A stretch of DNA of 64,000 bases. It comes from Chrysopilus asiliformis (taxonomy: Eukaryota; Arthropoda; Insecta; Diptera; Rhagionidae). Made by a program: the position numbers and the translations under genes. The notes beneath the pieces were generated by a model. It was not told where the DNA came from, did not search any database, and was given only the letters and a program-made list of their open reading frames with translations. Each line of letters starts with the position of its first letter. The first letter of the stretch is position 1. This document shows positions 1-11,922 of this stretch, one piece after another. The stretch is from positions 68,220,994 through 68,284,993 of the forward strand of contig OZ035960.1 in NCBI GenBank assembly GCA_964034945.1, in the 5' to 3' direction.

Positions 1-1110
1 TAATCACATTCTAAATTAACACATAAACGAAAAGACCTAAATTATAGAAGTTCAGGGACTATTTCGTCGTTATAGGACCGGATAATATCTTTTAAAACAG
101 TCTAGTCTTATTAGCAGTCTTCTTCAGTTTTAAAATTATGACTGCAAAGGTTTTAAAGTTTTTTCAAACGCAGTATGTTTGAATTTCAGAATTTTTCAAT
201 TAAAATAAATAAAAATTAAACCGAATTTACCGTGCACAAGACTATTTAGCCTAAATTTTGTTTTAAACTTAGAAAAGTTTTAAATTTAGATCGTAAAAGT
301 TTTAAAAAGTCATTAAACTTTCAGAGTTTGAAAAAAAGTCTGGAAATTAGACCTCAGTTTTTACCGTGTAGTCGAAACAACATTTTTTTGCATAAATATC
401 GCAAAATTCGCATTTCCAAAGAAAAAAAAGTGGATGCTGGCTTTTAAAAATACCTAAAAACCACTTCTTTCGAAAGTAATAATTTTTTACTGAACGCACT
501 TAGAATAATACAAAATTCTCTTATTAGTGGTTTTTTATAAAACCCAAATAAATATTTAAAGGGTTTTCTAGCATACCACTTGAAAGAATTTATCCGCATA
601 AAGCAAAAAACTGCGAAAAACTTAAAAATATATAATGCATTTGAAATTTCCCAAAAATTTGCCTTGGGCTCGTTCGTTTTCTCGAATTTAATGCCTGATT
701 GCTTATCTCGAAAATCGAGGGTTTCTGACATTTCTCTCTACCGATATTTCTCGAAAGGTCTTGTGCTTTCGAGACGGCAGTTGTTGATTTTAGACGGCAG
801 TTGTTGAAAATGTTCGGAAGAAACATTTTACTGAATAAAGTGGAACAATTAAATGCAACTTTTCACTTTAACACCACAAAAATAAATAAACATTATCTGT
901 CAAAAATATTTCCTTTGGGGAAATCTCGAAATTGCATGTTCGAGATACGTAATTCCATTATCTCTCGAAATCGAAGTTGCCTCTCGAATTCGCTGGTCTC
1001 GTTTTTCGAGATCCGCAATGTCTCCCCTGGTTTTAACAAAGGGCGAATGTAAGCAGCGGAATGCTACGGCTGGAGTGGCTGCTATGGGTATTTCTTTTTT
1101 GAAAGTTGAA
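1..1110. other. AT-rich stretch without recognised gene
   Basis: No coding region or known element is recognisable. Short ORFs are random in composition. The only local structure seen is a direct repeat of GACGGCAGTTGTTGA near 772 and 793, and several CTCGAAA/TTTCGAG motifs between 700 and 1020. It probably is old decayed repeat sequence. Confidence 0.4.
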
Positions 1111-2554
1111 ATTCAATTTTGTTCTAGAATGGATTGAATGAAATTGTTAGTCTGCTTATGATTAATTTGTGCTTTTTTCCAAGGATACGAACTTTTGGAA
1201 ATCTAAATTATAGCGATACTAGCTTGAAAGAACCCGGCGTTGCCCGGGTAGTAATAAATTTTTGAATATGAAAAAACCTTTTTTTTTCAAAAGTATTTTG
1301 ATGTATGGAAAAATTATGCAGTAATTATATTTCAAACAATTTTCTGTTCATATTTTTTTTGGTTTGACGCACTGTTTTCAAGAAAATTGCAAATATTTTT
1401 TCCATCTGCTTCGAAAATTTACCCTGACAGATAACCTATCCAACACTAAAAATTGTATAAAAATCCGTTCTGTAGTTTAGTAGATAGTAGGTGAGGGGGC
1501 TCGCACCATGTAGAGCGGAGTAGTTTGAGTGGATGAAAATTTCTTTTATGATTGACCTGCCCAACACTGAAAACCGTATTCAAATCCCTTCAGTGGTTCA
1601 GAAGATAACAGGCGAGGGGGTGAAAGGGGAGCCGATACCGCGACCACACCTAACTATAAATCGTGGTCATGATACATAGTCTATGTTGGTGCAGTAGTTC
1701 TTGAGTTTATACGTTACTCCATCTCACAAATCAAAAAAATTTATAACTCTATCTCACAAATCAAAAAAAAAAAAACGTTTCCGCATCCCAATAAGTTTGT
1801 TGCTGCATTCCAGATTGGGGACCTCCACACTATATGTGTATCAAACCAAACCAATAGCTGGACACAAAAATGAACTACACCAGGGTGTTTGGAATGACAA
1901 AAGATTTTAATTTTAGCATGTCCGACCGTCTGTCTGCCCGTCTGTCGTCTGTCCGTCTATATATTAGAGCATTCAATCCCGGGTACCCGAAACCCGGGTA
2001 CCCGGGAATCCCGGCCATTTTCTGGAACCGAAAACCGGGTTTGAATTGGGTAAAATTACCCGGTTTTCGGTGCTGAAAGCAAGCAATTTCTTACATGCTA
2101 AAATATCAAAATACTGTTCGTTCGCTGCTGAATATATACGAAATACATATTTGTAAGTACATATTTCTGTTAATAATAACTGTAAATTAAAAGATTAATG
2201 CAAAATTAAGCCATCCGATTACATTTTCTTTACAAAGTCTCTTTAAAACAACGACAATATAATAGATTTATATGCGCTCACAGAAAATATTAAATTTCCT
2301 GTAAAGTTAAAATGGTTTTTTTATGTATAGGCAGGGAACAACTATTATATAGAATGGAAAATAAGACCTTTCCTCATTAACTTCCACTAGAGTAAGCACT
2401 ACACTATAGAAATTGGTTTTGTTGTCTTACACAGGGACTACATTAGGTTTTATTTCTGGTATATTAGCTGGTTCACCAAAAATAATAGCCTACTAGTTTT
2501 TTTTTGCGTGGGCCAATTCTGGTATGACATTTCAGTATGATTTTGAATTTTTAC

Positions 2555-2764
2555 ATGTCGTTAAACCGCGAACAGAAAATTAAAATTGCCAAAATATTGG
2601 CTTTAAAATGTTTGGAGGAAGAAGAACTTTTGATAAATTTGAAAAAACGAAGACAATATTGGGTAAATCCCTTTTTAGCATTACGGGATAAATATGATAT
2701 CGAAGCTAAATATGATATACGAACGAATTCCTTTCATTTTCTTTTTCACACTTTCCACAGTTAA
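2555..2764 (+). pseudogene. Harbinger transposase N-terminal fragment
   Basis: The peptide starts at ATG 2555 and reads a basic/acidic N-terminus with EEEELL, KKRRQYWVNPF and LRDKYDIEAKYD. The (R)RYWVHP-like motif is typical of the N-terminus of PIF/Harbinger DDE transposases in animals. After about 55 residues the reading runs into unrelated sequence that is the opposite strand of the MADF gene. No DDE residues are present, so it cannot be an active nuclease. It is probably an internal-deletion junction. Family assignment rests on the motif plus the TIR and TSD of the enclosing element. Confidence 0.6.
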
Positions 2765-2914
2765 ACTCAATTCTTTGGCAATATTTTCCCATGCTCTTTT
2801 TTTCAAATCAATTCTTCGATAATTATTTGATTTTGAATTCCACAACCATTCTTTTTCGCGAAAAATATTTATCAATTTAATAATTTCGCTCCGTGAAAAT
2901 TTCGTTTCCGCCAT
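2681..2914 (-). CDS. MADF/Myb-SANT-like DNA-binding protein fragment
   Basis: From the ATG at 2914 the peptide has about 77 residues. Residues 5-70 look like a MADF or Myb/SANT-like fold: FSRSEIIKLINIFREKEWLW, then W in KKRAWENIAKEL and SVKKKMKGIRSYI. PIF/Harbinger elements commonly encode such a second protein, which binds the TIRs and helps nuclear import of the transposase. The C-terminal part is lost at the deletion junction, where the short repeat AAATATGATAT occurs twice (2690-2716). The reading frame also stays open upstream to 3094, but that part covers the TIR and is unlikely to be translated. Confidence 0.55.
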   Translation of the reverse strand: MAETKFSRSEIIKLINIFREKEWLWNSKSNNYRRIDLKKRAWENIAKELSLTVESVKKKMKGIRSYIIFSFDIIFIP

Positions 2915-3696
2915 TTTAATCAATTGAAATGTCAAAATCTGGAGTGATATTCCATAACTTGCTTCAAGCGTTTGTTTCGAGTTAGAAGAAAAAGTAAAGT
3001 TACGGAATTCCACTCCTGGTATACCAGCGCTGTCTACGAAAATGGTGTACCAATGCGGTCTTACCAGAAAAACTGGTAAACCAGATTGGTCCACACAGGC
3101 TTTTTAGCGACCAATTTTGCTGGTATACCAGAAATAAAAGCTAATGTAGTCCCTGTGTTACTTCTCCTTTCTGCTGTCATACACTCGATGAAAAAAAATC
3201 AAATATGATGTTTTCTTATAATGCCACCCACAGTCATTCAAAATGTGAATTTTTTAACTGTAATTTTCGGATGTACGCTTCCAACGCAAAAAATTTTGTT
3301 AGAGCTTTCCTTTCTATAATAGTAATTGTTCCGTGGTATAGGTTTAAATTTAATGTCGCAATTGCAATTTTTTACTGGTAATTTCTTATTTTTTCTTTAC
3401 ATTTTCAGCACCGGTTCCAGAACCGGGTACCCGGTTCTCGAAGATTCTAGCACCGAAACCCGGTTCCTTAAAATTGTCTCGGTGCTGAATGCTATACTAT
3501 ATATCCGTGAATATCATAACTTTCGGAAGGATTGAGCTAGAGATTTGAAATATTTTCAGTTGCGTTTCTCGTAAATGGCAATGCTAAGTTCTTGAACTGA
3601 CAAAATCGGACCATTCCCTTCTCCATATAAATGAAACTTTTTTCGCAATTTTCTCGAAAACGGTGAATCGCATTGACAAATTTATAAAGCTAAAAT

Positions 3697-3955
3697 GTTT
3701 TTTATACCCGTATGGTGAAACCAAAGGGTATATTAACTTTGCTTTCCCGTTTGTAACGCCAAGATCCCGTCATCACACACAAAAATGAATTACACCAGTG
3801 TGTTTAGAATGATAAAAAAATTGAATTTTGCATGTCCGTCCGTCTGTCTGTCCGTCTGTCTGTCCGATTTTTGCCAAGAATCCTACTGCAGATTCGATGT
3901 GCCGCTAACCTCACTTTTGGAAATCACTATGTTCTGGAAAAAATCACAAAATTCA
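3697..3955 (-). repeat. Family F terminal fragment with CCGTCTGT microsatellite
   Basis: Reverse copy of the 3' end of family F (compare 54950-55070): TIR ACCCGTATGGTGA at about 3704, then the block ending ACACCAGTGTGTTTAGAATGA and a CCGT/CTGT tract at 3834-3867. The related Helitron 28011-30036 has unrelated sequence at this place, so it marks an insertion or replacement within the Helitron. Right boundary is approximate. Confidence 0.5.
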
Positions 3956-5064
3956 ACACCAATCCATTTACGTTCACGTGGTCACTGAGTAAATTCTTTG
4001 ATTCACTTCGTTGTACACAAAATAAAATACTTTCGACGATTTAAAAGTGGGAAAAACAGCGATAATTTGCGCACTATATCGATAAACAACCGCTTCGCGT
4101 CGATCATCAATGAGGAAAGAGCAAATATATTTCTCAGTTGTCAAACGCGAGTATGAGAGCGTAACGGGATCTGTTGGCGATAAAATTATTGTGAGGTACA
4201 AAATTTTCCGTTTTTCAATTCCAAATACAATATTTTCTCTTTCCATACCAAAATCCCATACAAAATGCAAATTTCAATTTTTCCGATATTCCCGTTTTTC
4301 CCCAAAATTTTTCTCGACTTTTCCAACAAAACGAAAAAAGATTCGAGATTTTTGATTTGGAATTACTGAAAGTGCAAACCAGAAAACCGCTCCCCTGAAA
4401 GTATGCAATTTCGGTTTTCCAAGATTTTCCAACTTTTCCGGTAGAAATTTCCAATTTTCGGCTCCGTTGTGTTTTTATATGTTGCAATACGAATCCAACA
4501 AAAAAACCCCATGCAAATCGGATTATATTCAGCCGAGTTATGGATAGTCAAACGGACCACGATTCATTTTTATATATAAAGAAGATAAATAATTTTCAAA
4601 AAGCTTTTGAAAGACAAAAGCTGTTAACCTATTCAGAATTAGCAATTCTGAATTTTATGAGTTAAGGAGGATCTTGTTGTATCCAGGTTTATCCGGACAC
4701 TCGTAAATATTTTATTTTATAAGAGAATTTTTTATACATAAGCACTAATTCACTTTTTAATTCGATTCAAATGTATAAATCTCTCAAATTAAAAACAAAT
4801 ACATTATAATTTTGCATGTCTGGGGATCAAAAATCGGATGAATTTTTCATAATCATTTTCATAATCATAAAGTACAAGTTATTTTAGTGTTTTGAACTTT
4901 TTATTATTTTATTGTCATTCATTTAAGTAGCTAACGAGAGATGCATTTTTTCACAACACAAAAAATACCTTTATTAATAACATAAAAACCTTAAGTTGGC
5001 AATTAAATTCCAAAAAATTAAAATTTGCATCCCTAGCTTCAAAACTCACACCACGCCCCTGATA

Positions 5065-6356
5065 CTAGGTTACTTGAAAAGTTTTGAAAGCGGAAATTAA
5101 ACAACAAGATTTAATGAGTCAAAATATATTTATTCTTCAGTATAACCTCCTCTGAGTTCAATCTATTTTTCCAACGATTTTCCAATTCATCTACCCGGTT
5201 TCTGAAGTGGTCTTCAGGAAGGCCTTCAAAATACCCTTTTACTGTAGATATCACATCTTTATTTGCTGAAAAACGCTTCCCACGTAGAAATTTTTTTAAG
5301 TTTGGGAAGAGATGGAAGTCAGAGGGAGCCAGATCTGGTGAATAAGGTGGATGCTCCAACAATTCGTAATGTAAATCTCGCAATTTTCCCATTGCTAAAG
5401 CACCTTTGTGAGCCGGTGCATTGTCCTGATGAAAGAGAATTTTTTTCTTCGTTAAACCAGGTCTTTTCTTACGAATCTCCACATCCAGCTGGTCCAAAAG
5501 GCTACAATAATGTTCTCCTGTTATCGTTTTACCACTTTGCAAGTACTCAATCAACAAAATTCATTTCGCATCCCAGAAAACTGAAGCCATAGCCTTTTTT
5601 GATGATTTTGACCACTTGGGCTGCTTCGGAGCCGAAGTACCGGGTTCAGTCCACTCTGCAGTTTGTTGTCGCAATTCTGGATCATAGTGGTAAACCCAAG
5701 TCTCGTCCATAGTTATAAATCGACGCTTAAAATCAGATTTATTCTTGTTAAAAAGATTAAGATGTTGCTGAGAAAGTTTCATTCGAATGCGTTTTTGATC
5801 CAAATTTAACAAATGCGGCACCCATCTTGCCATGAGCTTTCTCAACCCCAATTCATTCTTCAAAATATGAAACACCCGTTCATCTGAGATGTTCATAGCC
5901 TCTGCTATTTCAACCAATGTCAATCGTCTATCTTGAACAACTAAATCATGTACAGAATCAATCATTTCTTGAGTAGTTGCACTTTTCGGTCGTCCAGAAC
6001 GTGGATCATCACTGACACTTGTACGACCACGTTTAAATTCTAAAGTCCATCTATGAACAGTTGGAAATGAAGGAACAGAGTTCTTTAATACTTTTGTTAA
6101 CTTGGTATGGATTTCAGTTGCGGATAAACCATCCAAAACAAAAAAATTTATTACTGCACGAATTTCTGTTTTCTCCATAATTTCATAATACCGAAACACT
6201 TTTATTTTAAAGAACTGTCTAAATAAAACTATAATTCCGATCGACTTCAAATTTGTGGTGCATTCACATGAGGGATGGAAATTTAAAATAAACTATAGCA
6301 TTTGGTTCTAGAACTTCTAAAAATGTGTTGCTTTCAAAACTTTTGAATTAACCTAG
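5065..6356 (-). mobile_element. mariner element, 1,292 bp
   Basis: TIRs begin CTAGGTTA at both ends (5065 and 6356, reverse) and share AAAAGTTTTGAAAGC. TA dinucleotides lie outside both ends (5063-5064, 6357-6358). The length is that of an intact mariner and a single transposase reading frame fills the centre. It sits 3 bp beyond the hAT terminus at 5061, that is inside the target duplication of that hAT. Confidence 0.93.
5111..6178 (-). pseudogene. mariner transposase with one in-frame stop
   Basis: Starting at ATG 6178 the frame spans 355 codons, the usual mariner length. N-terminal helix-turn-helix region (RAVINFF, ATEIHTKL; second HTH around RRLTLVEIAEAMNIS), the WVPHLL-type linker motif, and the catalytic triad D in ITMDETW, D in HQDNAPAH and D in YSPDLAPSD. 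There are 34 residues between the last two, the DD34D signature. The frame is interrupted once, at 5563-5561, where TGA replaces what is normally a glycine codon in the motif WDAKGI; the frame continues unchanged after it. The protein would cut and paste the element as a nuclear transposase if intact. The start at 6178 was chosen over an upstream start at 6250 because that one reads into leader sequence. Confidence 0.93.
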
Positions 6357-6746
6357 TATATAGATATGTATATATTGCAATGTATGACGAAACATCAGTA
6401 ATTTATCCCCTCCTCTCTCCACTTCCTCCCTCCACCTACCACCCTCCTACCACTTCTTCCTTCCCCCCTTCCCCCTTCCCCATCCTCTTCCCCCCTTCCC
6501 CTTCCCCCCTTCCCCTTCCCCCCTTCCCCCCTTCCCCCCTTCCCCCCTTCCCCCCAAAATTTCCTTGAGGAATGACTTCTATGTTAATGAAAAGTATGTT
6601 AATGAAAGGGGGAGGTAATAAAAAGTAGCCTATGTCACTCGGGAATAGTGTAGCTTTCTATCAGTGAAAGAATTTTCAGAATCGGATCAGTGGTTCCAGA
6701 GATTACCCTGAACAAACAAACAAACTTTACCTCTTTATATAATTAG
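6357..6746. repeat. Pyrimidine tract and LINE-like 3' tail
   Basis: 6411-6555 is nearly pure C/T, dominated by CCCCTTCC units, and could form G-quadruplexes on the minus strand. 6600-6730 reads AAAGTAGCCTATGTCACTC, a GAATCGGATCAGTGGTTCC segment and then AACAAACAAACAAAC, which resembles the 3' tail of RTE-type LINEs in insects. No coding sequence is left. Confidence 0.45.
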
Positions 6747-8262
6747 TAGGGGAGACTGGGGTATTCCGGACCACGGGGAATTGCGGACCAGCGTCATTTT
6801 TTTCCCTAGTCACAGTATACAGTAAGCAAACTCGAAAATAACCCAATTTACTATGTAAGAGTAAAAAGAACATACCATATTCATAGGCAGAAAACACGAG
6901 AGCAAACAGCACAGTCATATATGCGTGTAACCGAAAATTTGTAAACAAAAGCGACACAGCTGATCGGTATCTTTTGCATTTCGCAATGTGTTTTGCGTGA
7001 AATTTAGTGCGCATAAAGATTAAAAGCTAAATAAAATATCAGCGGAATACACGAAATAGTATGGAAACATACTAAATTATAAACTTTCTGTTTAAATCAC
7101 TCACTTCATTTCACAGGAAATTGAGAAAAATAATGAAACCGAAATCCACCCGACTCGTTTCCCATCAAATCAGAGCAACTGAAAGAAACAATTGCAAACG
7201 GCATTGCCGTATCTGATTTTTCTGCTGTTGATTTTATATTTCAGAGGAGGGAAATTTAAAAATTGAAATCGGTTTTGACCACCATTTCTTATAAAAGTAC
7301 AAATATTCTTCATTTTAGGTTGAAAATTTGGATAGAAAATTTAAATTGTCAGGATATAGTAGAAAAGCAATTAATATCAAATCTTCGGTCCATCAAAATC
7401 ATTTTACAAACGACGTGATGCTAATTTCAAAGCAATAATGACGTTTGAGAAAAAATGCAGTACCAGTTTGGGCTGAATTTCTAATTTTCTATATTCAAAC
7501 GAACATAATTTGCAACTTATTTTAGAATTGTATTTAATTTCTAAGGCAAAAAATACATTTCGCAACTGACTAATCTGGTAACGTCGTTGCGGCTCTCATC
7601 TTTAACAGTATATTTCTTTCTCTGTTTCACTTTTATTAGATTCCTTTGTGGTCATATTGCTTGTTCATTCTTTGTACCCCAAAAAATTAAGATTTTTCTA
7701 ACCAATTAGAATGCCTAGATTTGGGTGTTTCTGGGTTATTCGTTTTCGGTTACACAGGTTATTTTCACATTTAATGTATGAAGTTTGTTTACTGTATACT
7801 GTGCCCTAGTAGTGGTTGGTAGCTGCAAATAACTGTAATCAGTTTGCCTCATGTTAAGCTAATTTTCCTAACAGTACTCGACTTGTGTATACGCACTATC
7901 ACCTCGCTTCGATAGCAAATAGAAAACTGATACTTCGAAAAAAAAATTTTCACTTTGTGTTTCGTTTAATTTGACCAGATTTTTCAAGAACCAACTCAGG
8001 TAAATATGTTCATAATATTCGCGGAGCCTTAAGCATTCGACACTGACAAGAAATTTTGCATGAAGTTTGCATTGTGTTACTAATAGCTGCCATATTGTAA
8101 AAAAGAGCATTCGGGGAATTGTGGACCACTTTTGTCGGGGAATTATGGACCACTCAATTCTTGACATTTGACAAGCAAACTTCGTGTATTTGATTCATAT
8201 AAGTGTTTTTTCATTCAAAAACACAGCATTAGATTTTCGGCAATCATACTAATATATAAAAA

Positions 8263-9379
<1,117 letters not shown>

Positions 9380-9748
9380 TGAGTTGTATATAAAAATGAG
9401 TTGGTGTATGTCTGCCTGTCTGTCTGTCTGTCTGTTCCTCTTTCACGCGAAAACGGCTGAACCGATTGACTTGAAATTTGGCATGAGTGTCTGTGGTAGT
9501 TCTGGTTCCAACATAAGCATACGGAAAAGGAGCGCGAGGGGTGGGGGGAGTAAGGGGAGGGGGTAAAGTGATTTCGAAACTTAGTTTTCCCTCTATGTTA
9601 CTCTTTCGCGGGGAAACTACTGATCCGATTGGCCTGAAATTTGGCATAGATGTTCGTCGTGGGTCCAGCCCCAACATAGACCCTTTCTTCGTATTCTAAA
9701 ATTTAGACAAAAAGCTTAACCCGGCAACGACGGGTATACAAGCTAGTT

Positions 9749-10096
9749 TCTAAATCGGTCGTTTTGACATCGCCAGAGGATGTAAATGACCTTCGTGAGA
9801 AGGCTGATATGAAGCGAAAGAGATTGGAGAGAAAAGGTGATAAACCATAATCGAAAAAGCAAAAAGATCGTGTCAAATCGAAGACATCACAGAAGAAACA
9901 ACCATCTTCAACCTATTGTGAGGTTCAATTATTCAACCTATACATCGATTTCTGCATAATTTGTAAGAAAAATATGCCAAAAAAAATGAACAGCCAAAAT
10001 ACCATCCATTGCAGCGTGTGCGATCGAGCTGTTCACTTGGGATGCTCCGGAATGACTGCAAGTTACTGGACTTGCGAGCATTGCGTTTCGGACTGA
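9749..10096 (+). pseudogene. pogo transposase C-terminal fragment with PHD finger
   Basis: An open stretch interrupted by one stop (TAA 9848-9850). After a lysine-rich linker it reads a zinc-binding module from 9953: CIICKKNMP, HCSVCDRAVHLGC and WTCEHC, followed by TGA at 10094. Spacing of Cys and His fits a PHD finger. Insect pogo/Tigger-type transposases often end with such a finger. The upstream catalytic part is missing, cut off by the Helitron ending at 9746, so the fragment is non-functional as transposase. The PHD would bind a chromatin or protein partner, by analogy. Confidence 0.65.
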
Positions 10097-10473
10097 TTTT
10101 CATTGCAATTTTTCACTTCATTTCACTTTGTCTGTTATATAATAAATATATGAATCAAAAAAAAAAAGTTTGTCTATCACATTTTTCCATTTTTAATCGA
10201 TTTACAAAGTGGTCCACAATACCCCGAGATTTTTCAAAATCGCAAAAACGCCATTTTTGCACCAACTGATAAAACTTGTATAATTTAATACAATTTGACC
10301 GAACTGCTGTGACCCAAAGAAAGGTTATTTATCGTACTAAAAATTCAAGCTTTGAAATTTTCAGAAAAAGTTTTTTTTTGCGAGTTTTTAGCCAAAATGA
10401 AAATGCGGTCCAGAACACCCCAGTCTCCCCTATAGAAGTATAGATAATAAAGTTAAACTCATGCGAATACTAG

Positions 10474-11853
10474 TGTTGACGCCGCAACATACAACTCCAC
10501 AACATGTCAACAAATAATCCACAAGACCGGTCCCCCTATAAAAGAAAAGGAAAACATTAGAACTTAATCAGTCATAGGGCAGCCGCCCAAGAGGAAACGA
10601 GCTGCCAAACCAGAAGGACTTTCCGCGTTCTTCCCACTGATCGGTCCTTCCACTTAAACACTGCGTCCCCGTGCTCTCACAAAACCAACTACCATTAAAA
10701 ACTAAAATTAAATTAGAAATAAGGATCAAAACATTGCAACTGTCACTGACGTTTCCAGCTGGCAATCACTACACTTCGAATACATCACCAATGTAGTTCG
10801 ATCACAAGGCTACATTTAGATCGTTCGCTTTTACAGAGTGTTTGTTTACACTATTCTTTTCTGGCAATACTTTGAAAGTATGGTTAATAAACACGAACAA
10901 AATACATTATTACACAAATTAATGTAAACTGGAGTGAGCATTACCGCTATTTCGGCCCATATAAATAGCCCTGCTGTACCAAGCAGAAATCACTTCGGTT
11001 TCATCTCTCGATCCAACCACATCATTTAACTAACTAACAAATCCTAATTCCTATCCTATTTAGGAAGAAACTTAGAAGTCAATAGGCAGAAGCTACGCTG
11101 CATCAGGCAGAAGATACTCTGCATTCGGCAACAGACTCGTTGCATTCGGCAGAAGCTACGCTGCATAAGGCAGAAGATACTCTGCATTCGGCAACAGACT
11201 CGTTGCATTCGGCAGAAGCTACGCTGCATCAGGCAGAAGATACTCTGCATTCGGCAACAGACTCGTTGCATTCGGCAGAAGCTACGCTGCATAAGGCAGA
11301 AGATACTCTGCATTCGGCAACAGACTCGTTGCATTCGGCAGAAGCTACGCTGCATAAGGCAGAAGATACTCTGCATTCGGCAACAGACTCGTTGCATTCG
11401 GCAGAAGCTACGCTGCATCAGGCAGAAGATACTCTGCATTCGGCAACAGACTCGTTGCATTCGGCAGAAGCTACGCTGCATAAGGCAGAAGATACTCTGC
11501 ATTCGGCAACAGACTCGTTGCATTCGGCAGAAGCTACGCTGCATCAGGCAGAAGATACTCTGCATTCGGCAATAGACGGATCTCGGAATATTTATAGCAG
11601 CAAAACCAGTAGGAACTACAGAATACATAGCTCAGAAGAAACCTCATCCCGTGTGCGAGCGATTCTACTAACGACTAAAAGACGGAGCAACTAGAGTACC
11701 ACATCAGAAACATCAAGAGCCATTAAGTTATTAAATTTGAATTATAAGTAAAATATACTGAATTGTTTGATTAGAATAAATTATTGTACGATTGAATAAT
11801 TGGTATTATTTGATTCGGCACCTCTTTTTTATGCTCGAGCTCTGGCCCGAACA
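10474..11853 (+). repeat. BEL/Pao 5' LTR
   Basis: Starts TGTTGACGCC, ends GCCCGAACA. Contains a CCATATAAATAGC TATA-like box at about 10957 and therefore a probable transcription start about 30 bp later, just before the tandem array. The array (about 11083-11578) lies downstream of that start, so it would be in R/U5 and transcribed. Confidence 0.93.
11083..11578 (+). repeat. 63-bp tandem array in 5' LTR
   Basis: About eight units of 63 bp, each made of three related 21-bp subunits beginning TGCATTCGGCAGAAG, TGCATAAGGCAGAAG (or TGCATCAGGC) and TGCATTCGGCAACAG. The second subunit alternates AAG/CAG in the order Q,K,Q,K,K,Q,K,Q. Because 63 is a multiple of 3 the array is open in frames on both strands, but these are not credible genes. 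The same array, in the same variant order, is at 15029-15524. Confidence 0.95.
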
Positions 11854-11880
11854 TTTGGTCCTTCGAGCCGGATTTTTTAA
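11854..11880 (+). promoter_or_regulatory. Primer binding site of the BEL element
   Basis: Directly after the 5' LTR comes TT and then TGGTCCTTCGAGCCGG, which has the TGG start expected of a site complementary to a tRNA 3' end. The tRNA was not identified. Confidence 0.6.
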
Positions 11881-11922
11881 CCAATTTATTTCAATCTATC
11901 GATAAAACAATCAGTATATACC

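Larger units (their letters stand above)
2430..3157. mobile_element. PIF/Harbinger element, internally deleted, 728 bp
   Basis: TIRs of about 33 bp begin CACAGGGACTACATTAG on both ends and differ at few sites. The 3-bp TSD TTA lies at 2427-2429 and 3158-3160, matching the TWA target of PIF/Harbinger. Inside are the beginnings of the two proteins such elements usually encode: a transposase N-terminus on plus and a MADF/Myb-like protein on minus. The whole catalytic region of the transposase is missing. Confidence 0.85.
1965..3496. mobile_element. hAT-type element nested in the Helitron
   Basis: Ends TAGAGCATTCA / TGAATGCTATA are imperfect terminal inverted repeats (TIRs) and are flanked by the 8-bp TSD CTATATAT at 1957-1964 and 3497-3504. 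The related Helitron at 28011-30036 has a single CTATATAT at the corresponding place (about 29125-29135, reverse), so it is the empty site. TIR start and 8-bp TSD fit the hAT superfamily. The subterminal parts are rich in ACCCGGGT-type motifs (1979-2070 and 3405-3480). No transposase of its own is seen; it contains the PIF/Harbinger element 2430-3157. Confidence 0.8.
1219..4585 (-). mobile_element. Helitron, non-autonomous, 3,367 bp with insertions
   Basis: On the minus strand the 5' end is TC at 4585-4584, preceded by A, and the 3' end is CTAG at 1222-1219, preceded by the hairpin ACCCGGGCAACGCCGGGT, followed by T. This is the Helitron signature: A|TC...hairpin...CTRR|T and no TSD. The paralogous sequence near 27640 is uninterrupted at this exact point, which confirms both boundaries. 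It is the same family as 28011-30036. It has no Rep/Hel gene and contains a nested hAT-type element (1965-3496) and a piece of family F (about 3697-3955). Confidence 0.88.
1111..5061 (+). mobile_element. Decayed TTF-type hAT copy, split by a Helitron
   Basis: Two pieces (about 1111-1218 and 4586-5061) align in order with the better copy at 27580-28010 and 30037-30123. The left piece is a degraded match to the TTF zinc-finger coding region (shared stretch around CCAAGGATACGAAC and TAGCGAT). The right piece carries the same 3' region (CAGAATTAGCAATTCTGA) and ends at 5061 with the hAT terminus CCACGCCCCTG. The two pieces join exactly when the Helitron 1219-4585 is removed. No functional protein remains. 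The left terminus is not visible; the element must have decayed beyond recognition before 1111. Confidence 0.7.

Noticed and set aside
11056..11694. 190- and 184-codon ORFs on opposite strands of the BEL LTR (also at 15002-15640)
   Set aside because: Product of the 63-bp tandem array, whose period is a multiple of three. The LTR is not expected to code.
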